64,000 nucleotides of DNA from DATLFA01 sp035525225 (GCA_035525225.1 DATLFA010000057.1:110921-174920); one strand, 5' to 3'. Positions 17,921 through 26,407 are shown, counted from the stretch's first letter. Notes: generated by a model not told the origin, from the letters alone. Translations and numbers: made by a program.

Positions 17921-19119
17921 ACGTCGTCGATGCCGTTGTCGTCGGCGCCGGGCCGGCCGGGTCTGCCGCGGCCATCACGCTCGCGCAGGCGGGTCGCTCG
18001 GTGGTCGTCATCGACAAGGCGACATTTCCCCGCGACAAGTTTTGCGGCGACGGCCTCACCGCCGGCGCGCTGCGCCATCTCGAGTCGCTCGGGCTCGATC
18101 CGCTCGAAGTGCCCTCGTGGCACCGCGTCGACGACATCATCGTGCGGGGACCGAACGGGCGAGAGGTGGAGTTCCCCCTGCCGCGCGGCCAAGGGCAATT
18201 CGCCGTCGTCGCGCGTCGACTCGACCTCGACTTCGCGTTGGTCGAGCGGGCACGGCACGTGGGAGCCACCGTGCACGACGGGCACGCCTTCCGATCGATC
18301 ACCGTGCACGACGATCACGTCGAGGTGATCGCCGATGGTCTCGGACCCATACGCGCCCGATTCGCGATCGGTGCCGACGGCATGTGGTCGCCGCTGCGCA
18401 AAGCCCTCGGCGCGAGCCCACCGCACTATCTGGGCGAATGGCATGCCTTTCGCCAGTACTTCACCAACGTGACCGGCACCGCGGCCGACAAGATGATCGT
18501 CTGGTTCGAACCGTCGGTGTTGCCCGGCTATGTCTGGTCGTTCCCACTCGGCGAAGGGCGCGCCAACGTGGGCTTCGGTATCACCCGCGACGCGGGCACG
18601 CGTACGAGCTCCATGAAGACCCAGTGGCCGGAGTTGTTGGCGACCCCTCACATCGCGGCCGCATTGGGTGAACACGCGGTGCCCGAATCGCCGCACAGGG
18701 CGTGGCCGATACCCGCGCGCATCGACAAGGTGGCGTTGACCGCGCCGCGCACCATGTTCGTCGGCGACGCCGCCGCGGCGACCGACGTGATGACCGGCGA
18801 AGGCATCGCGCAGGCAGTGCTCACGGGAATGCTCGCGGCACGTGCCGTCATCGATGGCGCGACGGCAAGCGTCGTGCTCGCACAGTACGAAAAGGCGGTC
18901 GCGCGCGCCTTGTTCGCCGATCACCACATGTCGGTGAAGCTGCAATCGGTGCTCGCGCAACCTCGCGCGCTCGACGCCGCGGTGCGCGTCGCGGGCCTCA
19001 GTGGATGGACACGGCGCAATTTCGCGCGGTGGTTGTTCGAGGACTATCCGCGGGCAGTACTGCTCACCCCGCGCCGATGGCACCGCGGCATGTTCGGCGC
19101 CGCCGGGGCGTTCAGCTGA
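17917..19119 (+). CDS. Geranylgeranyl-reductase-type FAD-dependent oxidoreductase
   Basis: A 400-aa flavoprotein. The N-terminal dinucleotide-binding motif VVVGAGPAGSAAAITLAQAG is followed by FPRDKFCGDGLT, typical of geranylgeranyl reductases and related monooxygenases. IGADGMWSPLRKAL and MFVGDAAAATDVMTGEGIAQAV (the GD motif binding the FAD ribityl chain) complete the group. Such enzymes saturate isoprenoid chains of menaquinone or lipids or hydroxylate substrates; the substrate here is unknown. The TTG start at 17917 overlaps the preceding stop as TTGA, with GAGG 9 nt upstream. No ATG or GTG start is available nearby without deep overlap. Probably co-translated with the WS/DGAT gene. Confidence 0.88.
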   Translation: MNVVDAVVVGAGPAGSAAAITLAQAGRSVVVIDKATFPRDKFCGDGLTAGALRHLESLGLDPLEVPSWHRVDDIIVRGPNGREVEFPLPRGQGQFAVVARRLDLDFALVERARHVGATVHDGHAFRSITVHDDHVEVIADGLGPIRARFAIGADGMWSPLRKALGASPPHYLGEWHAFRQYFTNVTGTAADKMIVWFEPSVLPGYVWSFPLGEGRANVGFGITRDAGTRTSSMKTQWPELLATPHIAAALGEHAVPESPHRAWPIPARIDKVALTAPRTMFVGDAAAATDVMTGEGIAQAVLTGMLAARAVIDGATASVVLAQYEKAVARALFADHHMSVKLQSVLAQPRALDAAVRVAGLSGWTRRNFARWLFEDYPRAVLLTPRRWHRGMFGAAGAFS

Positions 19120-19315
19120 GCGGTTGCAGCGACAGCTGCTTGCGGTCGAGGAGACCGAGTTCGACGCCATTGTCGAAGCGCACCCGGTAGCGGTGCCACG
19201 TGAGCCCGCCGGGCATGATCACGAACCCCTTGGTGCCCTCGGGGACGCCTGGTAGCGGCTGTGCCGCGTAGACGGTCTGCTTCGTGCGTAGCTCGTAGAT
19301 GCGCTTCTTGGCCAT
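19112..19315 (-). CDS. Small conserved-looking SH3/KOW-like protein
   Basis: A 67-aa protein starting MAKKRIYELRTKQTVYAAQP. The rest (EGTKGFVIMPGGLTWHRYRV, then FDNGVELGLLDRKQL) reads as a small beta-barrel resembling SH3 or KOW domains, in which a positively charged start precedes short strands with conserved Gly. Function unknown. It converges on the reductase gene and overlaps its last 8 nt. Residue composition and a clean ATG favour a real gene. Confidence 0.6.
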   Translation of the reverse strand: MAKKRIYELRTKQTVYAAQPLPGVPEGTKGFVIMPGGLTWHRYRVRFDNGVELGLLDRKQLSLQPLS

Positions 19316-19381
19316 AACGTCTCGTCAGGATAGGCGAGTCGCTACCCTTGCCGCCGACTTCAGCTCGATCGAGGGATCAAC

Positions 19382-20275
19382 ATGACGGACATCGGCTTTG
19401 ACGGCAAGGTCGCGATCATCACCGGTGCTGGTGGCGGTCTCGGGCGATCCCACGCGCTCGAATTGGCCCGGCGGGGCGCCCGGGTGGTCGTCAACGACCT
19501 TGGCGGGTCCGTCGACGGCACCGGCGCGTCGCTCGGCCCGGCGGCGCTCGTCGTCGAGGAGATCAACGGCCTCGGCGGAGACGCGGTCGCGAATACCGAT
19601 TCGGTGGCCACACCCGCGGGCGGCGCGGCGATCGTGCAAAGTGCGATCGATACCTTCGGACGGGTCGACATCGTCGTCAACAACGCCGGCATCCTGCGCG
19701 ACAAGGCGTTCCACAACATGGAGCCCGATCTGGTCGATCCGGTGCTCGATGTGCACCTCAAGGGCGCCTTCTACGTGACGAGGGCGGCGTGGATCAAGAT
19801 GCGCGAGCAGAACTACGGCCGCGTGGTCAACACCTCGTCCAACTCCGGCTTGCTCGGCAACTTCGGCCAAGCGAACTATGGCGCGGCGAAGATGGGTCTC
19901 GTCGGGCTCACGCGCGTGCTCGCCATCGAGGGCGCCAAGAGCAACATCAAGGTCAACGCGATTGCGCCGGTGGCGTTCACTCGTATGACCGAAGCGTTGA
20001 TGGGCGATCTCGGCGCCAAGCTCAAGCCAGAGCTCGTGACACCGATCGTCGTCTGGTTGTGCCATGAGGACTGCCCGGTCACCGGCGAGGTCTACTCGGC
20101 GGGCGGCGGTGTCATTGCCCGATTCTTCGTCGGCCTGACACAGGGCTACGTCAACCCCGATCTCACCGTCGAAGACGTACGCGATCACTTCGACGAGATC
20201 CGCGACGAGACCGGCTACGTGGTGCCTTCGAAGAACAGCGACGAGCTACGCAAGATATTCCATCAGCTCGGATGA
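19382..20275 (+). CDS. Short-chain dehydrogenase, 17beta-HSD4/MFE-2 type (3-hydroxyacyl-CoA dehydrogenase-like)
   Basis: A 297-aa SDR. The NAD-binding motif is VAIITGAGGGLGRSHA; VVVNDLGG and VDIVVNNAGILRDKAF are typical of the N-terminal dehydrogenase of peroxisomal multifunctional enzyme 2. The catalytic Ser is in NTSSNSGLLGNFGQ and the Tyr/Lys in NYGAAKMG. The family oxidises (R)-3-hydroxyacyl-CoA in beta-oxidation-like pathways, including steroid breakdown. A Shine-Dalgarno-like GAGGG precedes the ATG by about 7 nt, and TACCCT about 40 nt upstream may be the -10, so this mRNA has a leader. Confidence 0.9.
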   Translation: MTDIGFDGKVAIITGAGGGLGRSHALELARRGARVVVNDLGGSVDGTGASLGPAALVVEEINGLGGDAVANTDSVATPAGGAAIVQSAIDTFGRVDIVVNNAGILRDKAFHNMEPDLVDPVLDVHLKGAFYVTRAAWIKMREQNYGRVVNTSSNSGLLGNFGQANYGAAKMGLVGLTRVLAIEGAKSNIKVNAIAPVAFTRMTEALMGDLGAKLKPELVTPIVVWLCHEDCPVTGEVYSAGGGVIARFFVGLTQGYVNPDLTVEDVRDHFDEIRDETGYVVPSKNSDELRKIFHQLG

Positions 20276-20289
20276 CGAACGCGGCCGCG

Positions 20290-20646
20290 TCAGACCGTGG
20301 GGGCGACCGACGACGCATGATGCGCGATCATGCGCCACTGCCGACCGTCGCTCGCGAACGCGTTGAGGGCAGCCACGGTGCCGCCACCGCGCGCGTCGAT
20401 GAGATTCTCGTCATTGGTCACAAAGGCCATGTCGGTGCCGACCACTACGTGGTGATTGGTGACGATCACCTGGATCGGCGGGTTGTTGAAGATGGCACGC
20501 CACGACGCGCCGACCTGGGGCCATCCGTGCAGCGTCGTCCAACCGGGATGGGTACAGGCGACTCGATCGGAGAGCTCCCACACGGCGGCCATCGCATCGA
20601 TGTCGCGCCGCTCGAACGCCTCGTAGAAGGCGTTGTTGACCCGCAA
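20290..20646 (-). CDS. SnoaL_3/NTF2-like protein
   Basis: A 118-aa NTF2-fold protein. NNAFYEAFERRDIDAMAAVW is the classic first helix, CTHPGWTTLHGWPQVGASWR the conserved His-Pro/Trp segment of the SnoaL_3/DUF4440 group, and the protein ends WRMIAHHAS. The group includes ketosteroid isomerase-like proteins of unknown substrate. The only initiation codon near the expected N-terminus is TTG 20646; a TACCCT hexamer on this strand near 20720 may be its -10, leaving a leader of about 60 nt. Divergent from the PAP2 gene. Confidence 0.8.
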   Translation of the reverse strand: MRVNNAFYEAFERRDIDAMAAVWELSDRVACTHPGWTTLHGWPQVGASWRAIFNNPPIQVIVTNHHVVVGTDMAFVTNDENLIDARGGGTVAALNAFASDGRQWRMIAHHASSVAPTV

Positions 20647-20779
20647 GATGGCCTCGCGAGTTACGTCGCTTTCTGTTGAGGGCGAGTCGGCGCTGATGGA
20701 GGCCCCCTTCGAGGAGGGTAGGCGGATGCGTGATCGTAGACGCGCGCCGGAGCCGAGCGAGAACCCTTACGCTGCCGGG

Positions 20780-21304
20780 GTGAACGGATCGGCGATCGAT
20801 CGATTCGACGACATGGTCGATGGGCTCTTCGACGGGCTCCGGGGACGACCGGTCGCCGATCGGCTCATGTACAGCATCACAGAGCTGGCGGACTTCAGCA
20901 TCCTGTGGCACCTCCTCGGTGTTGGCCAGGGTCTCGTGCGACCCGACGGGTTCGAACGGGCGCTGCGTACGACCACCGCGCTTGGCGTGGAGTCGGTCCT
21001 CGTCAACGGAGGCGTGAAATCGTTGGTCGGCCGAACTCGCCCGGTGCCCCAGTTCGAACGACCTCGCCATCTGCGGATCCCGCGCACGTCGAGCTTTCCG
21101 AGCGGTCATGCGAGCTCCGCGTTCCTCGCGGCGGCCTTGCTCTCCGACGGCAGCCGCGCCAAACCGGCGTACTACGCGTTGGCCACCGTCGTCGCGGTCA
21201 GCCGCATGCACGTGCGCATCCACCACGCCTCAGACGTCGTCGGCGGCGTCATCCTCGGTATCGGCCTCGGCGCCCTGGCGAAACGCGCGTGGCGAATCGC
21301 CTGA
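20780..21304 (+). CDS. PAP2-family phosphatase
   Basis: A membrane-associated type 2 phosphatidic acid phosphatase. All three motifs are intact: KSLVGRTRP (K-x6-RP), PSGHAS, and SRMHVRIHHASDVVGG (SR-x5-H-x3-D). Hydrophobic stretches (LADFSILWHLLGVG, VVGGVILGIGLGAL) flank them. Substrates may be phosphatidic acid, lysophospholipids or polyprenyl diphosphate. GTG 20780 lies 6 nt after TACGCT (20768-20773), matching the leaderless pattern of this genome. An in-frame ATG at 20726 with a GAGGAGGG Shine-Dalgarno 7 nt upstream would add 18 residues and is a serious alternative. Confidence 0.85.
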   Translation: MNGSAIDRFDDMVDGLFDGLRGRPVADRLMYSITELADFSILWHLLGVGQGLVRPDGFERALRTTTALGVESVLVNGGVKSLVGRTRPVPQFERPRHLRIPRTSSFPSGHASSAFLAAALLSDGSRAKPAYYALATVVAVSRMHVRIHHASDVVGGVILGIGLGALAKRAWRIA

Positions 21305-21333
21305 CTCCCCGCTCAGAGGCCACACGGGCACGA

Positions 21334-21516
21334 CTAGTTGAGCTGCGGTTCGGCTTCTTCGCTGAGCATCAGCAGAAGCCGCACATCGAGCAACAGATTG
21401 GCGACCTCGTCACCCGACACGAGGCTGCGACGCTGCATGTCGCCGAGTCCGCGGTCGATGAGCGCAAGGGCTTCAGCGATCGCTTGTGTCTCTCGGGTCG
21501 ACGTCATCGTCTTCAC
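21334..21516 (-). CDS. Small helical protein, unknown function
   Basis: A 60-aa acidic, helical protein: ETQAIAEALALIDRGLGDM, then SLVSGDEVANLLLDVRLLLML and a Glu-rich end. The regular hydrophobic pattern and absence of a better gene here suggest a real product, perhaps a dimerising four-helix peptide. The pattern resembles short actinobacterial proteins I have seen before, but I cannot name it. GTG 21516 or ATG 21507 could be the start. Convergent with the PAP2 gene. Confidence 0.55.
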   Translation of the reverse strand: MKTMTSTRETQAIAEALALIDRGLGDMQRRSLVSGDEVANLLLDVRLLLMLSEEAEPQLN

Positions 21517-21667
21517 CTGCCTGTTACTCGCACCACCATGCCGAAGAACCAGCCGGTTGTCTAGCTGCCGGATGGATCATTCGTACGGCGGACCGGCTAC
21601 CGCGACACCGGTCTCCCCTACCCTAGCGGCCCACGACGGGGGTCAAGGGGTCATTACCGTGCCGAAG

Positions 21668-22378
21668 ATGCCTGCGCCGGTGAAGGTGACGATCGAGGCA
21701 TCCGGGGCCGCACTACCGCTCGCCCTCGCCGACCTGCACCGCAGCGTCGAAGTCGGGCGCAACGTCCGCATCGAACGAACGGCGCACGTCGATGAGCCAT
21801 CGGCGCCTCCGTGGGAGGCACTCGTCCACGGGGGCGGATTCGAGGCGACCCGGTCGCGAGGCGTGTATCGGCGGGCGCATTCGCTACCCGACTACGTCGG
21901 GCCGGCGATGCAACTACTTCTCGTCGGCCTGAACCCCTCGCCGTATGCGGCCGATGCCGGGGTCGGGTTCGCGCGCCCGGGCAATCGTTTCTGGCCCGCG
22001 ATGGTTGCCGCCGGATTGATCGATCACGCCAACGCGCGAGAGCCTCGCCGCTTGCTCGTCGATCATCACATCGGGATGACCGATCTCGTGAAGCGCACCA
22101 CCGCAAAGGCATCCGAGGTCGACGACGTCGAATTTCGAGAGGGACATGCGCGAGTGACCGCGCTCGTCAACTGGCTCGCGCCGGCGGTCGTATGTTTCGT
22201 CGGTCTCGGCGGATGGCGTATCGCCGCCGACCGTCGCGCGGTGGCCGGACGTCAGACGCAACCGATGGGATCCGCCATCGTCTACGTGATGCCGAATCCG
22301 AGCGGGCTCAACGCGCACGCCACGGTCGATTCGCTCGCCGAGCACTTCCGTGAAGTGCGGCGCTTGGCGCGGTTCTAA
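21668..22378 (+). CDS. mug: G/U(T) mismatch-specific DNA glycosylase, Mug/TDG family
   Basis: Removes uracil or thymine mispaired with guanine. The active-site motif LLVGLNPSPYAADAGVGF (GLNPS) and the second motif MPNPSGLNAHAT are clear; GNRFWPAM and GMTDLVKRTTAKASE are family signatures. The protein is 236 aa, longer than E. coli Mug (168 aa): about 75 N-terminal residues (EASGAALPLALADLHRSVE) look like the end of a methyltransferase-like domain, an arrangement I associate with actinobacterial Mug proteins. ATG 21668 is 7 nt after TACCGT (21655-21660), so leaderless. A longer frame reaches back to 21572. It overlaps the LLM gene tail to tail by 4 nt. Confidence 0.88.
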   Translation: MPAPVKVTIEASGAALPLALADLHRSVEVGRNVRIERTAHVDEPSAPPWEALVHGGGFEATRSRGVYRRAHSLPDYVGPAMQLLLVGLNPSPYAADAGVGFARPGNRFWPAMVAAGLIDHANAREPRRLLVDHHIGMTDLVKRTTAKASEVDDVEFREGHARVTALVNWLAPAVVCFVGLGGWRIAADRRAVAGRQTQPMGSAIVYVMPNPSGLNAHATVDSLAEHFREVRRLARF

Positions 22379-23340
22379 CCGTTTGGTGCCAACGCGCGGA
22401 TCGCCTCGCGGGTGTCGATGCCACCCAGACCCATCACCAACAACGCGGGCGTGGTGATGCCGGCGTCGATGTAGCGCTGGATGTGCGCCCGGCACTGGTC
22501 CGCGTCGCCGTTGGGAATGAGGTCGTCGACCAGCGAATCGGGAATCTTGTCGAGCGCGCCTTTGCGATCGCCCGCTTCCCATTGTGCCCAATGCTCGGCC
22601 AGCATCTCGCCGCGCCCGAGCCATTCGTGGAACGCGCGGTAGACGGGCACGTTGAGGTAGGCCGCCATCGCGAACTTCGCCGCCGGCAACACCTGTTCAC
22701 GATCGGGGTTCGGGCACACGAAGATACGCGCGACCACCTCTTTGCCGGGGCCTTGCGCGTTGACGATCGCAGAGACCGTCGCCGCGTCGTTCGCCGACAG
22801 CCAGTTGACGATGGCGCCGTCGCCGTCGCGCCCGGCAAGACGCAACATGCCCTCGCGCAACGCGGCCACGAGGATCGGCACCGGTTGCTCGGGGACGATG
22901 CCGAGGCGAAAGCCCTTCACCGAGAAGGTGTCGTAGTCGTTGCTGACCTTTTCGCCCGCGAGCGCGGACCGCAGGAAGTGCAACGTGTCGCGCACGCGCT
23001 TGTACGGCTCGGTGAACGGGATGCCGTTCCACGACTCGACGATGACATTCGACGACGCACCGATGCCGGCGACGAAGCGTCCGGGCGCGGCCGCGGCGAT
23101 CGTGGCGATGGATTGGGCAAGCAGTGCCGGGCCCCGGGTGTAGACGGGCAGAATCGCGGTGCCCAGCCGCAGGGTCGGCGTCCACACCGAGGCCAGGGCG
23201 AGCGGCGTGAACGCGTCGGTGGTGTTGGCCTCGGCCGACCAGAGGTCGGTGTAGCCGAGCGCCGCCAGCTCCTCGAAGCGGGCCCGCTGGTCGTGGAGGG
23301 GTCCCGCGAATGGAACGGTCATTCCGTAGCGCTGCACCAT
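22375..23340 (-). CDS. LLM-class F420-dependent oxidoreductase
   Basis: A 321-aa luciferase-like (TIM-barrel) protein using reduced F420 or FMN. Family marks are the N-terminal MTVPFAGPLHDQRARFEELA, LGYTDLWSAEA, LRLGTAILPVYTRGPALLAQ, GIGASSNVIVESWNG (with the usual cis-peptide region) and PVPILVAALREGMLRLAGR. The C-terminus ends TTPALLVMGLGG. Substrate unknown. The start is placed at ATG 23340, which gives MVQRYGMTVPF with a purine-rich GAGAG upstream; the open frame reaches 23418 but the added residues are unlike the family. The F420 pathway is represented in the window by cofC. Confidence 0.9.
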   Translation of the reverse strand: MVQRYGMTVPFAGPLHDQRARFEELAALGYTDLWSAEANTTDAFTPLALASVWTPTLRLGTAILPVYTRGPALLAQSIATIAAAAPGRFVAGIGASSNVIVESWNGIPFTEPYKRVRDTLHFLRSALAGEKVSNDYDTFSVKGFRLGIVPEQPVPILVAALREGMLRLAGRDGDGAIVNWLSANDAATVSAIVNAQGPGKEVVARIFVCPNPDREQVLPAAKFAMAAYLNVPVYRAFHEWLGRGEMLAEHWAQWEAGDRKGALDKIPDSLVDDLIPNGDADQCRAHIQRYIDAGITTPALLVMGLGGIDTREAIRALAPNG

Positions 23341-23441
23341 CGGCTCTCTTCTGCTGCGGGCTTCTGTTGTGGGGTGGTTCGGGCGCCGACCGTACCCGGG
23401 CGGCCCCTTCGTTGTCACACCCCCTCGTCATACTGATCCCC

Positions 23442-23600
23442 ATGAGCAATCAGTTGACCCTCATTGAGTTCCCCGCAGGTTGGCAGCTCGACGAACGCAC
23501 CCGTGAGGTCGGTCGCCGTGGCCTCGCCGCTGCCCGGGCGGCGCTGTCCGCGGCGCGGGCCCGCGAGCTCGACGCCCTCCCGACCGCCGACGCCGCCTGA
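23442..23600 (+). CDS. Short conserved-looking protein, unknown function
   Basis: A 52-aa protein: MSNQLTLIEFPAGWQLDERT, then REVGRRGLAAARAAL and a helical Ala/Arg-rich end. The WxLDERTREVGRRG block looks like a conserved motif in short actinobacterial proteins, which I recall only vaguely. A hexamer CATACT lies 7 nt before the ATG, in line with leaderless starts here. Divergent from the LLM oxidoreductase. Confidence 0.55.
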   Translation: MSNQLTLIEFPAGWQLDERTREVGRRGLAAARAALSAARARELDALPTADAA

Positions 23601-23688
23601 CCCGTCGTGTTCGCGACTACCCTCCCGCGCACCATCGATCCCGGTGTTGCTTCCCCCCACATCGTCTGGTCGCATACGGAGTCACTCC

Positions 23689-24246
23689 TTGCCGTGCAGC
23701 CGCACTGTTCGTCTGTTGTTCGTCGCGGTCCTCGCCCTCATGCCCACCGCGTGCGCGCCCCGCAATTCGGCGACCACGCGCGCTGCCGGCACCGCCGTCG
23801 TGGTCAAGGTGGTCGACGGTGACACCGTCGACATCGATCTGAGCGGATCGACCGTCCGCGTCCGGCTCCTCGGCATCGACACGCCCGAAACCGTCGACGA
23901 GAACCGTCCGGTTCAATGTTTCGGCCCCGAGGCGTCCGACTATCTAGCCCAGCTGTTGCCCCGGGGCAGCATCGTCCGCGTCGAACGCGACATCGAGGCC
24001 CGCGACCGCTTCGGCCGGTTGTTGGTCTATCTCTACCGGGTCGACGACGGGCTGTTCGTCAACGCCGCGCTGATCGAAGGCGGCTATGCCACGACGCTGT
24101 CGATCGCCCCCAACACCATGCGGGCCCGTGACTTCGAGGTGCTGCGCCTGCAGTCACAGCGCGACAAACGCGGCTTGTGGGGGGCCTGCCCGTCCTTCGG
24201 CAGCCCCATCGACCCCACCGCCACCACCACACGCCGCGCCCGATAA
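23689..24246 (+). CDS. Thermonuclease-family (SNase) lipoprotein
   Basis: A 185-aa staphylococcal-nuclease homologue. The signal LLFVAVLALMPTAC ends in a lipobox Cys, so the mature protein is probably anchored outside the membrane. The nuclease part has VVKVVDGDTVDIDLSG, VRLLGIDTPETVDE (catalytic Asp/Arg region), RDRFGRLLVYLY (second Arg) and NAALIEGGYAT, so the active site appears intact. The TTG start at 23689 is supported by GGAG with 7-nt spacing and by its place just before the signal peptide; GTG/TTG codons further upstream are less suited. Confidence 0.88.
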   Translation: MPCSRTVRLLFVAVLALMPTACAPRNSATTRAAGTAVVVKVVDGDTVDIDLSGSTVRVRLLGIDTPETVDENRPVQCFGPEASDYLAQLLPRGSIVRVERDIEARDRFGRLLVYLYRVDDGLFVNAALIEGGYATTLSIAPNTMRARDFEVLRLQSQRDKRGLWGACPSFGSPIDPTATTTRRAR

Positions 24247-24294
24247 CGGGCCGAGCGATGGGCACCGGGCGAGTCGTCCACTACCGTGGCGCTC

Positions 24295-25152
24295 GTGACC
24301 GCGTTGTCAGAGCGCCTCGGCTTTCGCGCATCCGATCGAGTGGTGATCCTGTCGGGCGACCTGCTCGGCTCGTGTCACGCCGCCAACATCGGCGTCTACG
24401 AGTCGATGCGTATGGGCATGGTCACGAGTTCGTCGCTCATGGTCCCGTGCCCTTGGGCCCGCCACGCCGCCGCGGCCTACCGGGGCGAGTCCGTCGGCGT
24501 GCACCTCACGCTCAACTCCGAGCTCGACGAATACCGCTGGGGGCCGATCACCCACGCGCCGTCGTTGTGGGACGGCGACGGCGGCTTCCCCCGCACCCTG
24601 ACCGACTTGTGGGATCACGGCGACCTCGACGAAGTGCGCCGCGAGTTGCGATCGCAACTCGAACGAGCGGTGCTCTGGGGGTTCGACATCACCCATCTCA
24701 CCAGCCATCTGGGCGCCCTCGAGCAGCGGCCCGAGTTCTTCGACATCTATCTCGATCTCGCGTGCGAGTTCCAGCTGCCGCTGCGCTTGCCCAACAGCGA
24801 CGCCGAGCGGCACGTCGGCTTTCCGTTGCGCCAGCTGGCCGCAGACGAGGGCGTGTTGTTCCCCGACCGCCAGCGGGCAATCCGGGGTGCGGGCAAGCGG
24901 GCGATCGAGCGCGCCATCGAGTCGCTCGAGCCGGGCGTCACCGAGATCATCGTCGAGCCGGCCACCGACACTCCCGAACTGCGGGCGATCGACCCCCAAT
25001 GGTCGGCGCGCGTGGAGCAACTCGAATTCGTCACTCGAGACAGCAGCCTCCGCGCCGCGTTCGAGCGGTCCGCAGTCAAACTCGTCGACTACGAGCTATT
25101 GCGCGACTCGCAGCGTCAAGATCAGAACTGGGTCCGTTCGCGCAACGATTGA
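24295..25152 (+). CDS. YdjC/ChbG-family carbohydrate deacetylase-like protein
   Basis: A 285-aa member of the ChbG/HpnK (YdjC) family, TIM-barrel-like metal-dependent deacetylases of N-acetylated sugars. VVILSGDLLGSCHAANIGV contains the metal-region Asp in a GDxxG context (many members have DDxG), GVHLTLNSE and ITHLTSHLGAL provide the His ligands, and VEPATDTPEL is the C-terminal catalytic region. The substitution in the first motif leaves activity uncertain. GTG 24295 follows TACCGT (24282-24287) by 7 nt; GTG 24286 is an alternative. It overlaps the convergent SCP2 gene by 31 nt. Confidence 0.82.
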   Translation: MTALSERLGFRASDRVVILSGDLLGSCHAANIGVYESMRMGMVTSSSLMVPCPWARHAAAAYRGESVGVHLTLNSELDEYRWGPITHAPSLWDGDGGFPRTLTDLWDHGDLDEVRRELRSQLERAVLWGFDITHLTSHLGALEQRPEFFDIYLDLACEFQLPLRLPNSDAERHVGFPLRQLAADEGVLFPDRQRAIRGAGKRAIERAIESLEPGVTEIIVEPATDTPELRAIDPQWSARVEQLEFVTRDSSLRAAFERSAVKLVDYELLRDSQRQDQNWVRSRND

Positions 25153-25511
25153 CACGACGCGGCGTACTCGTCGCTTTCGAACAGCGGCTGTAGTCGCAGG
25201 ATGAACGCGGCGTAGGCACCGTCGATCTTGAGATCGCCGCGCATGTAGGCGACGTCGCGTTCGACTTCACCCCGAAGGAGCGCTCCGGCGAGCGCGTAGG
25301 GGCACTGCACGGTGCAATCGACCTGATCGCTCTTGCCCTTCGACATCTCGGTGATGCGGCCCTCGACGACACGAACGACGAACTGCACCTTGCCCGGCGG
25401 CGCCGAGGCGACCACACATTGCAGCGCCGCGTCGACACCCGGGCGCGACGGCCACGACGCGGCCGCGTCGAGTACCAGAGCGAACCACTCGTCGGTGAGA
25501 AAGGCGGCCAT
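25122..25511 (-). CDS. SCP2-like sterol/lipid-binding protein
   Basis: A 129-aa protein of the sterol carrier protein 2 fold. The pattern VQFVVRVVEGRITEMSKGKS, then VDCTVQCPYALAGALLRGE and AYMRGDLKIDGAYAAFI (the usual GKLKxxGD-like segment) fits SCP2 proteins that bind acyl or sterol ligands in a hydrophobic tunnel. ATG 25511 follows TAGACA (25523-25518) by 6 nt. No obvious partner is adjacent. Confidence 0.82.
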   Translation of the reverse strand: MAAFLTDEWFALVLDAAASWPSRPGVDAALQCVVASAPPGKVQFVVRVVEGRITEMSKGKSDQVDCTVQCPYALAGALLRGEVERDVAYMRGDLKIDGAYAAFILRLQPLFESDEYAASCQSLRERTQF

Positions 25512-25531
25512 GCCGCTTGTCTAGCGGACGA

Positions 25532-26407
25532 TCAACGCGTAGAGCCAACGAAGTCGCGTACACCGGCGAAGAGGTCATCTTCGGGGATCTCGGTGTTCAC
25601 CAGGGATCGAGCGAGCATGTAGTCGTCCCAGGGATGCACGGTGCGGGCGACATCGACGGGCAAGCCGAACCAGAAGCGTTCGTTGGGATCGACTTGTGTG
25701 GCGTGGGCGAGCAACGCATCGACGCGGACGTGGTAGTAGTCGCCGACCTCGATGCGGGTGGTGACCTTGTCATCTGTCGACGGCCGCGTGAACCAGGCGT
25801 CGTTGTAGGGCGACTCGAGATCCAACTCGAGGAACTTGTCGTGCATCGCCTTGATACGAGCCCGGGACCATGTCGTGTAGTACATCTTGAGCGGCTGCCA
25901 CGGCTCTCCGAGATCGGGATACGCGTCGGGGTCGCCGGCGGCGGCGAAGGCGGGCACGCTGATCTCGTTGACTCGGACGTGGTCGGGGTGTTGATAGCCC
26001 TGCTGGTCGTCGGAGTAGGTGACGATCACGTGCGGTCGACGCCGGCGAAGGACGGCGACGAGACGGCCGACGGCCTCGTCGAGTGGCGCGCGGTGAAAGC
26101 TGTGGGGGTGGTCGTTGGCCGGTGTGTCCTTCATCCCCGAATCGCGATAACCGAGCATGTGCACGTGTTCGTAGCCGATGATCTCGGCGGCGCGCTGTAG
26201 CTCACGGCGCCGGACCTCTGGCAGGTTGACGCGTATCTCGGGCGAGTCGAGCGCCTTGTTCAAGATGTCGCCCTCTTCGCCGCCCGTGCAACAAACGAGC
26301 GCCGATTCGACACCCTCGTTGCGATAGCGCGCGACGGTCGAAGAACCCTTGGATGCCTCGTCGTCGGGATGTGCATGGACCGTGAGAAGCCGAAGCGGTG
26401 CAGTCAT
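25532..26407 (-). CDS. mca: Mycothiol S-conjugate amidase
   Basis: Zinc-dependent amidase that cleaves mycothiol S-conjugates to a mercapturic acid and GlcN-Ins in detoxification. It is 291 aa with the PIG-L/MshB-type zinc motif HAHPDDEASKGSST, then CCTGGEEGDILN, MLGYRDSGMKDTPAND and YQHPDHVRVNEI (HPDH, third zinc ligand). These, and the length, fit Mca better than MshB, which usually lacks the GMKDTPAND segment. This implies that the organism makes mycothiol. ATG 26407 follows TACCGT (26421-26416) by 8 nt; the divergent lipoprotein gene has its own -10 28 bp away. Confidence 0.93.
   Translation of the reverse strand: MTAPLRLLTVHAHPDDEASKGSSTVARYRNEGVESALVCCTGGEEGDILNKALDSPEIRVNLPEVRRRELQRAAEIIGYEHVHMLGYRDSGMKDTPANDHPHSFHRAPLDEAVGRLVAVLRRRRPHVIVTYSDDQQGYQHPDHVRVNEISVPAFAAAGDPDAYPDLGEPWQPLKMYYTTWSRARIKAMHDKFLELDLESPYNDAWFTRPSTDDKVTTRIEVGDYYHVRVDALLAHATQVDPNERFWFGLPVDVARTVHPWDDYMLARSLVNTEIPEDDLFAGVRDFVGSTR

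Noticed and set aside
17881..19170. Minus-strand open frame of 429 codons opposite the reductase gene
   Set aside because: Shadow frame; Arg/His-rich translation without motifs, while the plus strand encodes a clear flavoprotein.
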